From G963702155 sp963702155 (GTDB lineage: Bacteria > Pseudomonadota > Alphaproteobacteria > Micavibrionales > Micavibrionaceae): a stretch of 64,000 nucleotides of DNA. Of this stretch, positions 27,106 to 36,379 are shown in pieces; positions within the stretch are counted from its first letter, which is position 1, and each line of letters begins with the position of its first letter. Where the stretch lies: contig OY969717.1 in assembly GCA_963702155.1 (NCBI GenBank), forward strand, positions 2,232,001 to 2,296,000, in the 5' to 3' direction. The position numbers were made by a program, and so were the translations under genes. The notes beneath the pieces are model-generated. The model was not told the origin of the DNA, ran no database searches, and saw nothing but the letters and a program-made list of their open reading frames with translations.

Positions 27106-27840
27106 ATGACCGTAGCGGATAAAGATATTTTGCGATTAACAAACAAGATGCACATCGTTGAAGATGAGGCAACATTGCATATCTTAATAAAAACTTTAAG
27201 CAATAATACAGAAACAAGGCGTATCGGATTTGTAAACGCACACGCAGTCAATATGTTCTATAACGATAAGCAATTTTATCAAGACGTGATGGCTTGCGAT
27301 TATATTTTGCGTGATGGATCAGGCATGAAAATGCTTTTTGATAAAATGGACAAAAACGCGGGCTTGAACTTAAATGGCACAGATTTAATCCCTCAAATTA
27401 TTAATGCTTTTAAAGGCCAGCCAATTGCGCTACTTGGTACACAGTCACCATTTTTAGATAATGCCGCTACAAAAATTAAAGAAGAAGATGGGGTTATCGC
27501 TTTACAAATGGATGGATTCAAAAACAATGAAAATTACGTCGAGGCGGTCAAGCAAGCGAAGCCGGCTCTTATAATTCTGGGCATGGGTATGCCAAAACAA
27601 GAGCGCGTAGCAGCGTTGTTAGCGCAAGAAATTGAGCAGCCAGCCACAATTATATGCGGCGGCGCCATTCTGGATTTTATGGGCGGAAAAGTAAAACGCG
27701 CGCCAAAATTATTCCGTGATTTAGGCATTGAGTGGGTTTACCGCTTGTTAAGCGAACCAAAGCGTCTATTCAAAAGATATGTAATTGGAAATGGCGTGTT
27801 CTTAATAAGAGCCAAGCGAATAGCAAAACTAAAATCGTAA
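27106..27840 (+). CDS. WecG/TagA/CpsF (GT26) glycosyltransferase, GumM-like
   Basis: The start is ATG 27106 with AGGAA nine bases upstream; an upstream TTG frame has no support. The protein has 244 residues. It shows RIGFVNAHAVNMFY, the DYILRDGSGM motif, LNGTDLIPQI, and the GMGMPKQE signature with ICGGAILDFMGGKVKRAPK. This is the GT26 family that contains GumM, which adds glucose to Glc-PP-undecaprenol, and WecG. Given the other Gum-like genes, a second-sugar transferase is likely. It converges with the priming transferase that ends at 27856. Confidence 0.88.
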   Translation: MTVADKDILRLTNKMHIVEDEATLHILIKTLSNNTETRRIGFVNAHAVNMFYNDKQFYQDVMACDYILRDGSGMKMLFDKMDKNAGLNLNGTDLIPQIINAFKGQPIALLGTQSPFLDNAATKIKEEDGVIALQMDGFKNNENYVEAVKQAKPALIILGMGMPKQERVAALLAQEIEQPATIICGGAILDFMGGKVKRAPKLFRDLGIEWVYRLLSEPKRLFKRYVIGNGVFLIRAKRIAKLKS

Positions 27841-27855
27841 CGCTATAGTCTTTGT

Positions 27856-29340
27856 TTAATACGCGCCCGAACCAGTAAGCAGAACTTTGACCGTTTTAAA
27901 CAAAATCACAATATCGTGCCAAAGCGTCCAATTCCGGATATACCAGTCATCCCAATAAACACGGCGCTGAAATGTAGTTTCGTTACGTCCGCTCACCTGC
28001 CAAAGACCGGTAAGGCCAGGCCGCATCTGATGATAATGCTCGATCATCGGACCATAATCTCCGACTTGATCCGGCAAAATCGGGCGAGGGCCAACGAGAC
28101 TCATATCGCCAACAAATACATTCCAAAGCTGCGGTAATTCATCAAGACTGGTTTTACGCAAGATTTTAGAAATACTGGAGTCAATGCGCGGATCATTTTT
28201 AAGCTTTTGAAATGTATTCCATTCAATACGTGCGTTTTCGTCATCACGCAATAAATTGCGCAAAATCTCGTCACCGTTGGATTTCATTGTGCAGAATTTC
28301 CAGCAATTGAACAACTCGCCATTTTTACCAACGCGCTTTCCGCCATAAAATATCGAAGTATTCGCACCTTCTATTTTCTTCATTATAATAACAATAACCG
28401 TAATAAGCCCAAGCGGAATAAGCGCGCAGAAGGAAGCCGCTAAATCCATCAGACGCTTCAACAATCTCCCGACCCGCGCCTTAAACTTCTTACGTTTATA
28501 AAGCAACATAATGTCATTACCAAAAAAGTAATGAGGATCCATCCCATGCAAGCTAAGACGTGTAATAGGCGGAATAATAGCATACTGAGTCGGTGTATTT
28601 TCTAGCGCTACCATTAAACGGTCGCGATACTGCGCGCGGAAATTGTCCAAAGCAATAATATAAAAATACTGCGGATTTTCTCTAATAAAATTATCGTAAT
28701 CATCGCGCCCTTGGATTAGATCAATATGCGGGTGCGCCTTGGGAATAAAATCAAGCGAAAACGGCTCTTTTGTTTCTTCCCAAAGAAAAATCGCTTTAAC
28801 CTCATACCCTGTCTGGCCATCGGCATAAAACGCGTACATTGTATCAATGATCATCTGGCGATCCCCCATTAAAACAACAGGAAGCTTCCAGCTCGGCGAT
28901 AGGCTCACAAGAAATAATGAAATACGTCGCCCAATTAGCAAAAAGAAAAAGCTTATAATCCAGTAAAACGGAACAAGCGCATACGGGTTATTGTAGGAAA
29001 GCGCAAAATATAAAAATGTATCAAAAAATACAGCATATAAACATGCATGCAAAATATAGCGTACCTTTCCCCACCATGGAACACGATTTGAATATAATCC
29101 TTTGGAATAAAAGGCGATCAGTAAAACAAAACTGAGAATAGCATAACCATAAATGCGTAACTTTTCGCAGATAACAGGATTGTAATCAAAGTATTCGGGG
29201 AAAAAAGCATAAAACTGGGCGCTTAAAAGACATGATAGCTTAAAGGCAATGATCAACATTATAATGTCGGTGACAATAATAATGCTTGATAAACGAAAAG
29301 GCAGTTTATGATCTGTATGTTTCATAGTTTTATTATTCAT
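27856..29340 (-). CDS. Polyprenyl-phosphate hexose-1-phosphate (priming) transferase, GumD/WcaJ-like
   Basis: The protein has 494 residues. Four to five N-terminal membrane helices (about 15-150) are followed by a CoA-binding-like region (about 155-255), and a C-terminal catalytic domain after a further helix (about 300-330). The catalytic domain has GKNGELFNCWKFCTMKSNGDE, the LRKTSLDELPQLWNVFVGDM motif, VGPRPILPDQV and RPGLTGLWQVSGRNE. It starts repeat-unit synthesis by moving glucose-1-phosphate or galactose-1-phosphate from the UDP-sugar to undecaprenyl phosphate. GalU (30573) would supply UDP-glucose, and UppP (29392) the lipid carrier. Confidence 0.93.
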   Translation of the reverse strand: MNNKTMKHTDHKLPFRLSSIIIVTDIIMLIIAFKLSCLLSAQFYAFFPEYFDYNPVICEKLRIYGYAILSFVLLIAFYSKGLYSNRVPWWGKVRYILHACLYAVFFDTFLYFALSYNNPYALVPFYWIISFFFLLIGRRISLFLVSLSPSWKLPVVLMGDRQMIIDTMYAFYADGQTGYEVKAIFLWEETKEPFSLDFIPKAHPHIDLIQGRDDYDNFIRENPQYFYIIALDNFRAQYRDRLMVALENTPTQYAIIPPITRLSLHGMDPHYFFGNDIMLLYKRKKFKARVGRLLKRLMDLAASFCALIPLGLITVIVIIMKKIEGANTSIFYGGKRVGKNGELFNCWKFCTMKSNGDEILRNLLRDDENARIEWNTFQKLKNDPRIDSSISKILRKTSLDELPQLWNVFVGDMSLVGPRPILPDQVGDYGPMIEHYHQMRPGLTGLWQVSGRNETTFQRRVYWDDWYIRNWTLWHDIVILFKTVKVLLTGSGAY

Positions 29341-29391
29341 AACGTTTAATACTATACTTAAATAAAATATGTCAAATAAATAAAGTTTTGA

Positions 29392-30219
29392 TTAAAAAGC
29401 ATAAATATAAATTAAAAGCCCTGCGCCTAATATAACGCGATATATTGCAAAAGGCGTAAAGCTGGCCTTTGAAAGCCAAGCCATCATCAATTTTATAGAA
29501 ACCCAGCCTGTAACAAAAGCAAGGGCTGCACCTATAAGAGCGTCCATGCCAATCGCATCCATATGATGGCGTACAAGGTTAATGCCCTCTAGCGCACCTG
29601 CGCCGCTAATAGCTATAATACCAAGTAATAAGGAATAGCGCGCCGCTTCTATACGGTTAAATCCGGTGTAGCGCGCCGCTGTCATAGTAATACCAGAACG
29701 GCTAGTTCCTGGAACAAGCGCTAATATCTGGGCAAAACCGATTAAAACCGCATCTTTTATGCCCATATCTTCTACCGCCCGAGTGGCTGGACGTTGATCC
29801 GCATGCCAAAGAATAATACCAAAAACAAGCGTCATCCACGCCGTCACTTCAACCATGCAAAGAAAAGACGGCTCTAGAAAATGTAAACCCAAACCAGCAA
29901 GAATGACTGGAACAGAGGATATAAAGATATAAAGTAAAAGCTTGCTATCTTCAGCCGTTTTATCTTTGGAAACAAGACTACCGGCTTTCAAAAGCCCGTT
30001 AAAAAGCTTTGCAACATCGCTACGAAAATAAACAAGAACAGAAAATAACGTACCAACATGCACGGCAACATCCAAAACCTTGTTTTTTGACCAGCATAAA
30101 TCCTCAACCCCGTTACCAAGGGCAGCATGGGTCAGAACTAAATGCCCGCTGGAACTAACCGGTAAAAACTCTGTTAAACCCTGTACAACCGACAGGATTA
30201 GTAAATGTAAAAATGGCAT
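29392..30219 (-). CDS. uppP: Undecaprenyl-diphosphatase UppP/BacA
   Basis: The protein has 275 residues with about eight membrane helices. It carries both family motifs: QGLTEFLPVSSSGHLVL near the N-terminus and ALVPGTSRSGITMTAARY in the second half. It dephosphorylates undecaprenyl diphosphate at the membrane, recycling the carrier for peptidoglycan and exopolysaccharide. It sits 51 bases upstream of the priming transferase on the same strand, which suggests joint expression. Overproduction of this enzyme is known to give bacitracin resistance. Confidence 0.95.
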   Translation of the reverse strand: MPFLHLLILSVVQGLTEFLPVSSSGHLVLTHAALGNGVEDLCWSKNKVLDVAVHVGTLFSVLVYFRSDVAKLFNGLLKAGSLVSKDKTAEDSKLLLYIFISSVPVILAGLGLHFLEPSFLCMVEVTAWMTLVFGIILWHADQRPATRAVEDMGIKDAVLIGFAQILALVPGTSRSGITMTAARYTGFNRIEAARYSLLLGIIAISGAGALEGINLVRHHMDAIGMDALIGAALAFVTGWVSIKLMMAWLSKASFTPFAIYRVILGAGLLIYIYAF

Positions 30220-30572
30220 AATGTAAAAATACTTCTAAAAAATTTCTCTTCGAAAATAGATGATTTCGAATACTTTAAAGTAATGAAATAACAACAGTCT
30301 ATTTTCAAAGCGAGAAATGACAGAAAAGTAATTATATTTCAAGTAAATTCGACACAAGTGAATCAAGAAAAAACCCGAAAATTAAAAAAACTTTTGACCT
30401 TTTTAATAAATACGTTAAAAAGGCGATATTTTATAAAGGCGTAGACTATATTTTATAGAATTATTTCGGTTATATATGATCTTTTTTTAATAAAATAAAA
30501 CAAATCATTATATCCCCGCATAAGCGCAAATAATGATAGAGAATAAATAAGAAAATCTAAGGAGAATAAATA
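30220..30572. other. Long AT-rich intergenic region between uppP and galU
   Basis: This divergent region of 353 bases must hold the control signals for both neighbours. It is very AT-rich. A TTGACC element occurs at 30394-30399, but I see no well-spaced -10 box. The only clear site is the galU ribosome-binding site AAGGAG (30559-30564). I see no gene or RNA structure in it. Confidence 0.5.
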
Positions 30573-31490
30573 ATGTCTAATCACAATTTTAAACCTGTCC
30601 GCAAGGTTGTATTCCCAGTTGCCGGACTTGGAACACGTTTTTTGCCCGCGACCAAAGTTGTGCCAAAGGAAATGTTGCCATTGGCCGATCGCCCGCTGAT
30701 TCAACATGCCGTTGAAGAGGCACGCGACGCCGGTATCGAAGAATTTATCTTTGTCAGCTCAAGCGGTAAAAATATACTTGAAACGCATTTTGCCGATCAT
30801 AAGCTTTTAAAGAAAACACTAGAAAATCGCGGTAAAACGGCGCTTCTTGAAAAGGTAAAGCAAAGCGAGATTGCAGATGGCAAACTTTTGACCGTTTATC
30901 AAAATAACCCGCTAGGCCTTGGCCATGCAATCTGGTGTGCAAAGAAACTTGTTGGTGATGAACCATTTGCCGTAGTACTGGCCGATGATGTTGTATTGCA
31001 TGAAAAGGGATGCCTTACACAAATGATCGAAGCCTATAATGAATATGGTGGAAACATCGTATCTGTTATGGATGTACCAAAAGAAGACACAAGCAAATAC
31101 GGTATCTTGGACGTTGGTGCAGATAAGGGCAACGCGGTTGAAATTAACGGTCTGGTTGAGAAGCCCGACCCTGCAGATGCACCGTCGACACTTTCAATCA
31201 TTGGCCGGTATATCCTTCAGCCAGAAGTTTTTGGCCACTTGGATGCATTTGAAACCGGCGCTGGCGGTGAAATTCAAATCACTGACGCGATGGCAAAATT
31301 AATTGGCAAACAACCATTCCACGGCTTTCGTTTCGAAGGTACGCGCTATGATTGCGGATCAAAGCTTGGCTTTATCGAGGCAACACTTGCATATGGTTTG
31401 AATGACGCAGAGCTAGGCCCAATCTTGCAAAAGGCCGTTAAAGATTACGCAAATTCATCCGAAGACAAAAAAGTCTTCAAGGCTGCTTAA
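30573..31490 (+). CDS. galU: UTP-glucose-1-phosphate uridylyltransferase
   Basis: The protein has 305 residues, with AAGGAG eight bases before the start. The nucleotide-binding motif is FPVAGLGTRFLPATKVVPKE, with MLPLADRPLIQ following. Other family signatures are AVVLADDVVL, GLVEKPDPADAPS, GRYILQPEVF and FRFEGTRYDCGSKLGF. It makes UDP-glucose, the donor for the priming transferase and GumM-like steps and the precursor of UDP-glucuronate for the GumK-like enzyme. It opens a plus-strand run with the GT2 and flippase genes. Confidence 0.95.
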   Translation: MSNHNFKPVRKVVFPVAGLGTRFLPATKVVPKEMLPLADRPLIQHAVEEARDAGIEEFIFVSSSGKNILETHFADHKLLKKTLENRGKTALLEKVKQSEIADGKLLTVYQNNPLGLGHAIWCAKKLVGDEPFAVVLADDVVLHEKGCLTQMIEAYNEYGGNIVSVMDVPKEDTSKYGILDVGADKGNAVEINGLVEKPDPADAPSTLSIIGRYILQPEVFGHLDAFETGAGGEIQITDAMAKLIGKQPFHGFRFEGTRYDCGSKLGFIEATLAYGLNDAELGPILQKAVKDYANSSEDKKVFKAA

Positions 31491-31527
31491 TTTTAAAAAC
31501 GAGCATAATAAGATCGGTAGCTAAAGC

Positions 31528-32460
31528 ATGACCATTATCGTAGACCAAAAAAATGTCGCCATTTGCGTAGCAACATATAAAAGACCCGAAGGGATCAAGG
31601 CGCTATTAGATAGTATCGCCCTGATGGACTACGATATGGGCAAGCTTCATATATTTATTGCCGATAATGATGCAAAAGGGCAGGCGGGCTTTGATTTTAT
31701 CAATAAGAATAAAGCCGACTATCCTTTTGATGTATCATGCGAAACCGAGGAAAGCGCGGGGATCAGCTTTGCCCGTAACAAAACATTGGATATGGCAAAA
31801 AATAGCGGCAAAACCTTTGATTTTTGTGCCTTCACTGATGACGATATTATCGTCAGTCAGAACTGGATAAAAGATTTGGTTCGTGCCGCCGATTTGCACG
31901 ATGCTGATATCGTGTTCGGCAAGCGCGAGCCACTATTTGAAAACCGCCCTTCAAAGGAAACGCTGGCCTCTCCGTTTTTCTACGATGATTTTTCTTGCCC
32001 TCCAACAGGCACCCGTGTCAATGCTGGCGGCACAAACAATGCATTCTTGCGCGCTGAAATTTTTGAAAAAGAGGGCTGGGAAGCTTTTGATCCAGAACTC
32101 GCCCTCACTGGCGGCGAGGACGTAGATTTTTTTACCAAAATACGCTTAAAAGGATATAAATTTATCCGCTGTGCCTCTGCAGTTGTTTACGAAGTTATCC
32201 CGGACAGCCGCAACAACGAAAAATGGTTCGTAAACAGATATTTTCGCAGCGGTTCAAGCTATGCCTATGTTGTAAACAAACATTTCGGTGGCAAAAAAAC
32301 AGCAATAGAACTAATCAAAAAAATGATCAAACTGCCGATCTTGTTTTTAAAATATAAAAAAGAACCGACATTAAAAAACAAATGTCATTTATATAATAAT
32401 CTTGGTTTTTTCTATTTTTTTAAGAACAAGAAGCCGTTTCAGGAATATAAAGACGCTTAG
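31528..32460 (+). CDS. GT2 family glycosyltransferase
   Basis: This is a 310-residue GT-A enzyme. The N-terminus NVAICVATYKRPEGIKALLD and the metal-binding acidic motif FTDDDIIVSQNWI are typical of GT2. The acceptor-side motif GGEDVDFFTKI (an ED-type catalytic motif) is present. The C-terminus has a hydrophobic, basic segment (LIKKMIKLPILFLKYKK) likely to touch the membrane. It probably adds a further sugar to the lipid-linked repeat. The donor is unknown. It has no obvious counterpart in the xanthan set, where the terminal step is done by GumI. Confidence 0.87.
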   Translation: MTIIVDQKNVAICVATYKRPEGIKALLDSIALMDYDMGKLHIFIADNDAKGQAGFDFINKNKADYPFDVSCETEESAGISFARNKTLDMAKNSGKTFDFCAFTDDDIIVSQNWIKDLVRAADLHDADIVFGKREPLFENRPSKETLASPFFYDDFSCPPTGTRVNAGGTNNAFLRAEIFEKEGWEAFDPELALTGGEDVDFFTKIRLKGYKFIRCASAVVYEVIPDSRNNEKWFVNRYFRSGSSYAYVVNKHFGGKKTAIELIKKMIKLPILFLKYKKEPTLKNKCHLYNNLGFFYFFKNKKPFQEYKDA

Positions 32461-32518
32461 CCCACCTTTTATCCAAAATAAGGCCAAGCCACAGCGTTAA
32501 TTTTAGAAAGTTGAGCCC

Positions 32519-34069
32519 ATGAGTGGATCTGAAGAGATACCCCCGCATCACCCCGATGTGGAAAAAAGAAAACTGCAACAACAAGCGCAGAGCGCAGGCG
32601 AGAGCGTAGATTTAAACCAAAACGCTCAAAAATCAGGCGCGATCGGTCGCGGCGCGATCTGGTCTTTTTTAGATTCAACCATGCGTCAGGTTTTGGCGCT
32701 GCTTGTATTTTTGGTGACGGCTCGTTTTGTTGCCCCCGAAGCGTTTGGTATTCTTGCCGTTAGCTTGCTCGTGGTGGAAGGTTTTCGTCAAATCACAATC
32801 GAAAGCGTCGGAGTCGCGATCACATCCAGTAATGATCCAAAAGATGAGGATTATAACGCCAGCTTTATGATTATCGCGGTTATTTCGTTCATCTCCGCCG
32901 CGCTGGTGTATATTTTTGCTGATTTTTTCGGGCAATTACTGGATAACCCCGAGATCGCGGACACGTTGCGCATGGTGTGTATTCTGCTTGCAACAATTGG
33001 CCTATCCCGCACACATGAAGCGTGGCTTGCACGTAATTTTCATTTTAAGGCGCTCGCGATTCGTTCAATTGGTTCAATTATTTTAGGTGGTACGGTTGGT
33101 ATCATAATGGCGGTGCAGGGTTTTGGTCTTATGGCACTCGTGACTCAGCAACTGGTGACGGCGATATCTGCCGCTATTTTGCTTTGGGCATATACAGACT
33201 GGAAACCCCGCTTCAAAACAAAGCGTGAAAATGTGGTGCGCTTGCTCCATTATTCAAAACATGTGGCAATGACTGGCGTTACAAACTTCACACACGGCCA
33301 AAGCGATATTTTCTTTTCATCTTTATATTTGGGGGAGGCCGCAACCGGTATCTATAATGCGGCAAAACGCGTAGCCTTGGCGATGAACATTATCATGTCA
33401 TCCAGCTTGAACCGCATTGCGCTCCCCGCCTTTGCAAATATCCAAAGCGATAATGACAAGATTTCTGCCGCCTTTTTGCAAGCCGTCCGCTTGACCAGCC
33501 TTTGCACTGCCCCGGTATATGCAGGTATCGCAATCGTTGCGCCTGAAATCGTACACATATTGTTAGGCGATAAATGGGCCGCCGCCGCCCCTATTTTGGC
33601 TATTCTCATGGTAAATGGCTATCTGACGACCATAGGGCAATATAACCACGCCATTATGCTGACACGTAATAAACCGCACTGGCAGACGGTTTTAACGACG
33701 ATTTATGCAATTGTGAATGTAGTTTTATTTGTAGTCTTTGGTAAATATGGCTTGATCGCGCTGGCCTTGGCCTTTGTTGGACGTGCGTTATTTCTATATC
33801 CGCTATCCGCAGGCGCGGCGCTTAAACTCCTGTCTATTTCGCCCCTAAAATATATTCAGCAAATCATCCCCTCAATTATGGCGGCGCTCATTATGGTTGG
33901 CGGGTTGGAAGTTCTGAAAATCTATATATATAATCCGCAAAATGCATTTTTAAGCTTGCTGATGTTTGTGCCTTTGGGCGCGGTCATATACGGGATTTCT
34001 ATTTTTATTATAAATCGTAAGATGGTTTATGATTTAATCGCCGAGCTAAAAAGCATCAGCAAGAAGTAA
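32519..34069 (+). CDS. Wzx-type oligosaccharide flippase (MOP/PST family)
   Basis: The protein has 516 residues. An unusually long disordered cytoplasmic head (about 45 residues, Gln/Glu-rich) precedes GAIGRGAIWSFLDSTMRQVL, the start of the first of about 12-14 membrane helices. The layout fits PST-type flippases such as WzxC/GumJ, which turn the lipid-linked repeat to the periplasm. Conserved points include RFVAPEAFGILAVSLLVVEG and SHLSP-free HGQSDIFFSSLYLG. It ends the plus-strand exopolysaccharide run. No Wzy polymerase follows. Confidence 0.88.
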   Translation: MSGSEEIPPHHPDVEKRKLQQQAQSAGESVDLNQNAQKSGAIGRGAIWSFLDSTMRQVLALLVFLVTARFVAPEAFGILAVSLLVVEGFRQITIESVGVAITSSNDPKDEDYNASFMIIAVISFISAALVYIFADFFGQLLDNPEIADTLRMVCILLATIGLSRTHEAWLARNFHFKALAIRSIGSIILGGTVGIIMAVQGFGLMALVTQQLVTAISAAILLWAYTDWKPRFKTKRENVVRLLHYSKHVAMTGVTNFTHGQSDIFFSSLYLGEAATGIYNAAKRVALAMNIIMSSSLNRIALPAFANIQSDNDKISAAFLQAVRLTSLCTAPVYAGIAIVAPEIVHILLGDKWAAAAPILAILMVNGYLTTIGQYNHAIMLTRNKPHWQTVLTTIYAIVNVVLFVVFGKYGLIALALAFVGRALFLYPLSAGAALKLLSISPLKYIQQIIPSIMAALIMVGGLEVLKIYIYNPQNAFLSLLMFVPLGAVIYGISIFIINRKMVYDLIAELKSISKK

Positions 34070-34093
34070 TACGTTGTGTTGAGCAAAAAAGCG

Positions 34094-34176
34094 TAATCCC
34101 CGCAAGAGCGGGGATCCATGATTGAATAACAACAATATAATATAAGATATGGATTCCAGCCTATCCTGGAATGACG
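34094..34176. repeat. Composite palindromic repeat element
   Basis: Two hairpins are set back to back: CCCCGC-AAGA-GCGGGG (34098-34113) and ATTCCAG-CCTATC-CTGGAAT (34153-34172). They are bordered by GGATCCAT and ATGGATTCC, which pair with each other with one bulge. The CCCCGC...GCGGGGATCC / ATGGATTCC...GGAATGACG pattern is typical of dispersed palindromic elements seen in several alphaproteobacteria. It lies between two convergent genes and may also act as a terminator. Confidence 0.65.
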
Positions 34177-34186
34177 ACAAGGAAAG

Positions 34187-36379
34187 CTACTCCATCGCAT
34201 CCGCAGTTTTGGCTAGCCGCACAAGATTAATAAACTCGGCGCGGTATCCAAACGGATCATCCCCCTTAGCATTTTGCGCGAGGGCAATAATATTATCGTA
34301 AGAAAAATCACCCATATATTTTCCGCCCTTTAACTTTTGCCCAAAAGCGGCAACAGCGCTTGCAAAGCGGGTATCATCATTTGCATTTTTGGTATACATC
34401 TGCGTTGTAACAGGCGCCGTGATAAGTTTCGACACATCTGCATCCGGTAACTTGTAGCGCATCTTCAAAAACGCATACTCACCATCAAAATCACCAGGTG
34501 GAACAAGCTTAAAATCATCCGCATTTTCCCGACCTACGTTACTATAGCGAAGCGGGTCAACACTGGGTGCGTTACCTGCTGGCGTGAATTCATAAATCGC
34601 CGTAACACTATGCCCCGCGCCAATGTCACCTGCATCAACAGTATCATTGTTAAAATCCTCTCGATTAAGCGCGCGCGTTTCATAGCCAATCAAACGATAT
34701 TCAGAGACCGCCTGCGCGTTAAATTCAATCTGGAATTTAACATCCTTCGCAATTGGGAAGAGGGTGGAGGACGCCTCATCAACAAGTACTTTACGCGCCT
34801 CGTTCAGCGTATCAATGTAGGCCGCCGTACCATTACCATTTTGCGCAAGAGTTTGCATCATATGGTCATTGTAATTGCCCTGCCCAAACCCTAAAACAGA
34901 CAGAAAAAGACCGCTCTCACGTTTGCGCTCGACAAAATCTTGAAGCTCATCGCGGTCGGTAATGCCGACATTAAAATCACCATCGGTGGCCAAAATAACG
35001 CGGTTTACCGCCTCATCATCAAAATGAGCCGCCGCCAATTCATAGGCAAGTTTAATACCTTCTGCGCCTGCCGTACCGCCGCCCGCTTGCAAATTGTTAA
35101 TCGCCTGCATTATTTTGTTTTTATCGGATGCTGGGGTTGGCTCCAGAACGGTGCCGGCTGCACCGGCGTAAACCGCGATCGCAACTGTATCATCCTCATC
35201 CAGAGTATCGAGCAGCATCTTCATCGAATTTTTAAGCAAAGGCAGTCTATCTTGCTGGTTCATCGACCCCGACACATCAAGCAAAAATACAATATTGCTT
35301 TTTGGCTTTTCGTCTCCGATATCAAAACCTTTAATACCGATATGCATAAGCTTTTTGCCATCCGCCCAAGGGGAATCGGTAATACTAACATTGGCCTTAA
35401 AAGGCTGTTCCCGTGTGTCCGGCACAGTATAATCATAATCAAAATAATTGATCAGCTCCTCAATCCGCACTGCATCTTTTTGCGGCAGAACACCATTATT
35501 CAGCTGACGGCGGACAAAAGCATAAGACGCCGTATCTACATCGGCAGAGAACGTTGAAACAGGTTCTTCCGCAACCAGTTTGATCTGATTTTCCTCAAAA
35601 TCCTCAAATTTATCACGGCCAATTTCCTTCGGCGGATGGGGCGCAATAATATCATCTAAAGCAATCGGGACTTGGCCATGAAATGCGCTTTCAGCACTTT
35701 CTATAACCGATTTATTTGCCACATTACCAACATTTGCCGCTCTGGATGATACTTCCGGCGCAGGTGCGGCTTCATCCATAACAACATTTGCTTGTGGTTC
35801 TTCTTGTAACTTTCTCAATCTTCGTAATGAATCTTTGTCTTGATTTGGAATAGAAAGCTTTGCTTTTGGAGGCGCTTTAGGCGTCGGAATAGCGCTCGCA
35901 CCGGAACGTTTCGCTTCTGCTAATCGTTCTAGCTGAACCTCTTCAATTGCATCTCTATAAACCGGACTTTCGGCTTCTGTCCCGTGCGGAGCAGTGACAT
36001 CAAGTTGCGGTTCCACAGATGAAATAATGGCGACTTCTGATTGATTAAATTCCTGCAACTGCGTGAAACTTACGCCCGCAATTAAAACAACCGCCATCGC
36101 CGTTGCCATGCCGCCATAAATTAATTTTTTCTTTGGTTTCTGTTTCATTGGTTTTCTCCCGTTTTGGTTGGTATTACCCATTAGACGGGAGAGGATTGAA
36201 AATCCTTGGAAAGTTTTTTGATTTTTTTGCGCGCTGTGTTCTCGTGCCTCTTTTTGCGCCATATCAAATTCGGAGACAGCCATATTAAGCGCCCGCTTGC
36301 GCGCATTTTCATCAGGCTTTGGAATATCTGCCGCATCCAAAATTGCTTTTAGTTCTTTATCGCTAAATTGATCATCCAT
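34187..36379 (-). CDS. Membrane-anchored VWA-domain protein (YfbK-like) overlapping its sigma factor
   Basis: The start is ATG 36379, six bases after a perfect AGGAGG; an upstream ATG at 36397 lacks a site. The 730-residue protein has a cytoplasmic N-terminus (LKAILDAADIPKPDENARKR), a single membrane helix at about 86-108 (MATAMAVVLIAGVSF), a Pro/Ala-rich linker, a VWF_A N-terminal region (YDYTVPDTREQPFKANVSI), a VWA domain with intact MIDAS (FLLDVSGSMNQQ) and a C-terminal DUF3520 region. Its start overlaps the end of the ECF sigma gene by eight bases. The N-terminal segment lies where an anti-sigma domain would be, so it may hold the sigma factor and release it on an envelope signal. That role is inference. 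Confidence 0.88.
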   Translation of the reverse strand: MDDQFSDKELKAILDAADIPKPDENARKRALNMAVSEFDMAQKEAREHSAQKNQKTFQGFSILSRLMGNTNQNGRKPMKQKPKKKLIYGGMATAMAVVLIAGVSFTQLQEFNQSEVAIISSVEPQLDVTAPHGTEAESPVYRDAIEEVQLERLAEAKRSGASAIPTPKAPPKAKLSIPNQDKDSLRRLRKLQEEPQANVVMDEAAPAPEVSSRAANVGNVANKSVIESAESAFHGQVPIALDDIIAPHPPKEIGRDKFEDFEENQIKLVAEEPVSTFSADVDTASYAFVRRQLNNGVLPQKDAVRIEELINYFDYDYTVPDTREQPFKANVSITDSPWADGKKLMHIGIKGFDIGDEKPKSNIVFLLDVSGSMNQQDRLPLLKNSMKMLLDTLDEDDTVAIAVYAGAAGTVLEPTPASDKNKIMQAINNLQAGGGTAGAEGIKLAYELAAAHFDDEAVNRVILATDGDFNVGITDRDELQDFVERKRESGLFLSVLGFGQGNYNDHMMQTLAQNGNGTAAYIDTLNEARKVLVDEASSTLFPIAKDVKFQIEFNAQAVSEYRLIGYETRALNREDFNNDTVDAGDIGAGHSVTAIYEFTPAGNAPSVDPLRYSNVGRENADDFKLVPPGDFDGEYAFLKMRYKLPDADVSKLITAPVTTQMYTKNANDDTRFASAVAAFGQKLKGGKYMGDFSYDNIIALAQNAKGDDPFGYRAEFINLVRLAKTADAME

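Noticed and set aside
30453..30707. Minus-strand frame reaching into galU
   Set aside because: Mostly within galU in the opposite direction; no start site and no recognisable motif.
34610..35557. Long plus-strand frames opposite the VWA gene
   Set aside because: They mirror a clearly coding minus-strand gene with conserved MIDAS motif and have no ribosome sites.
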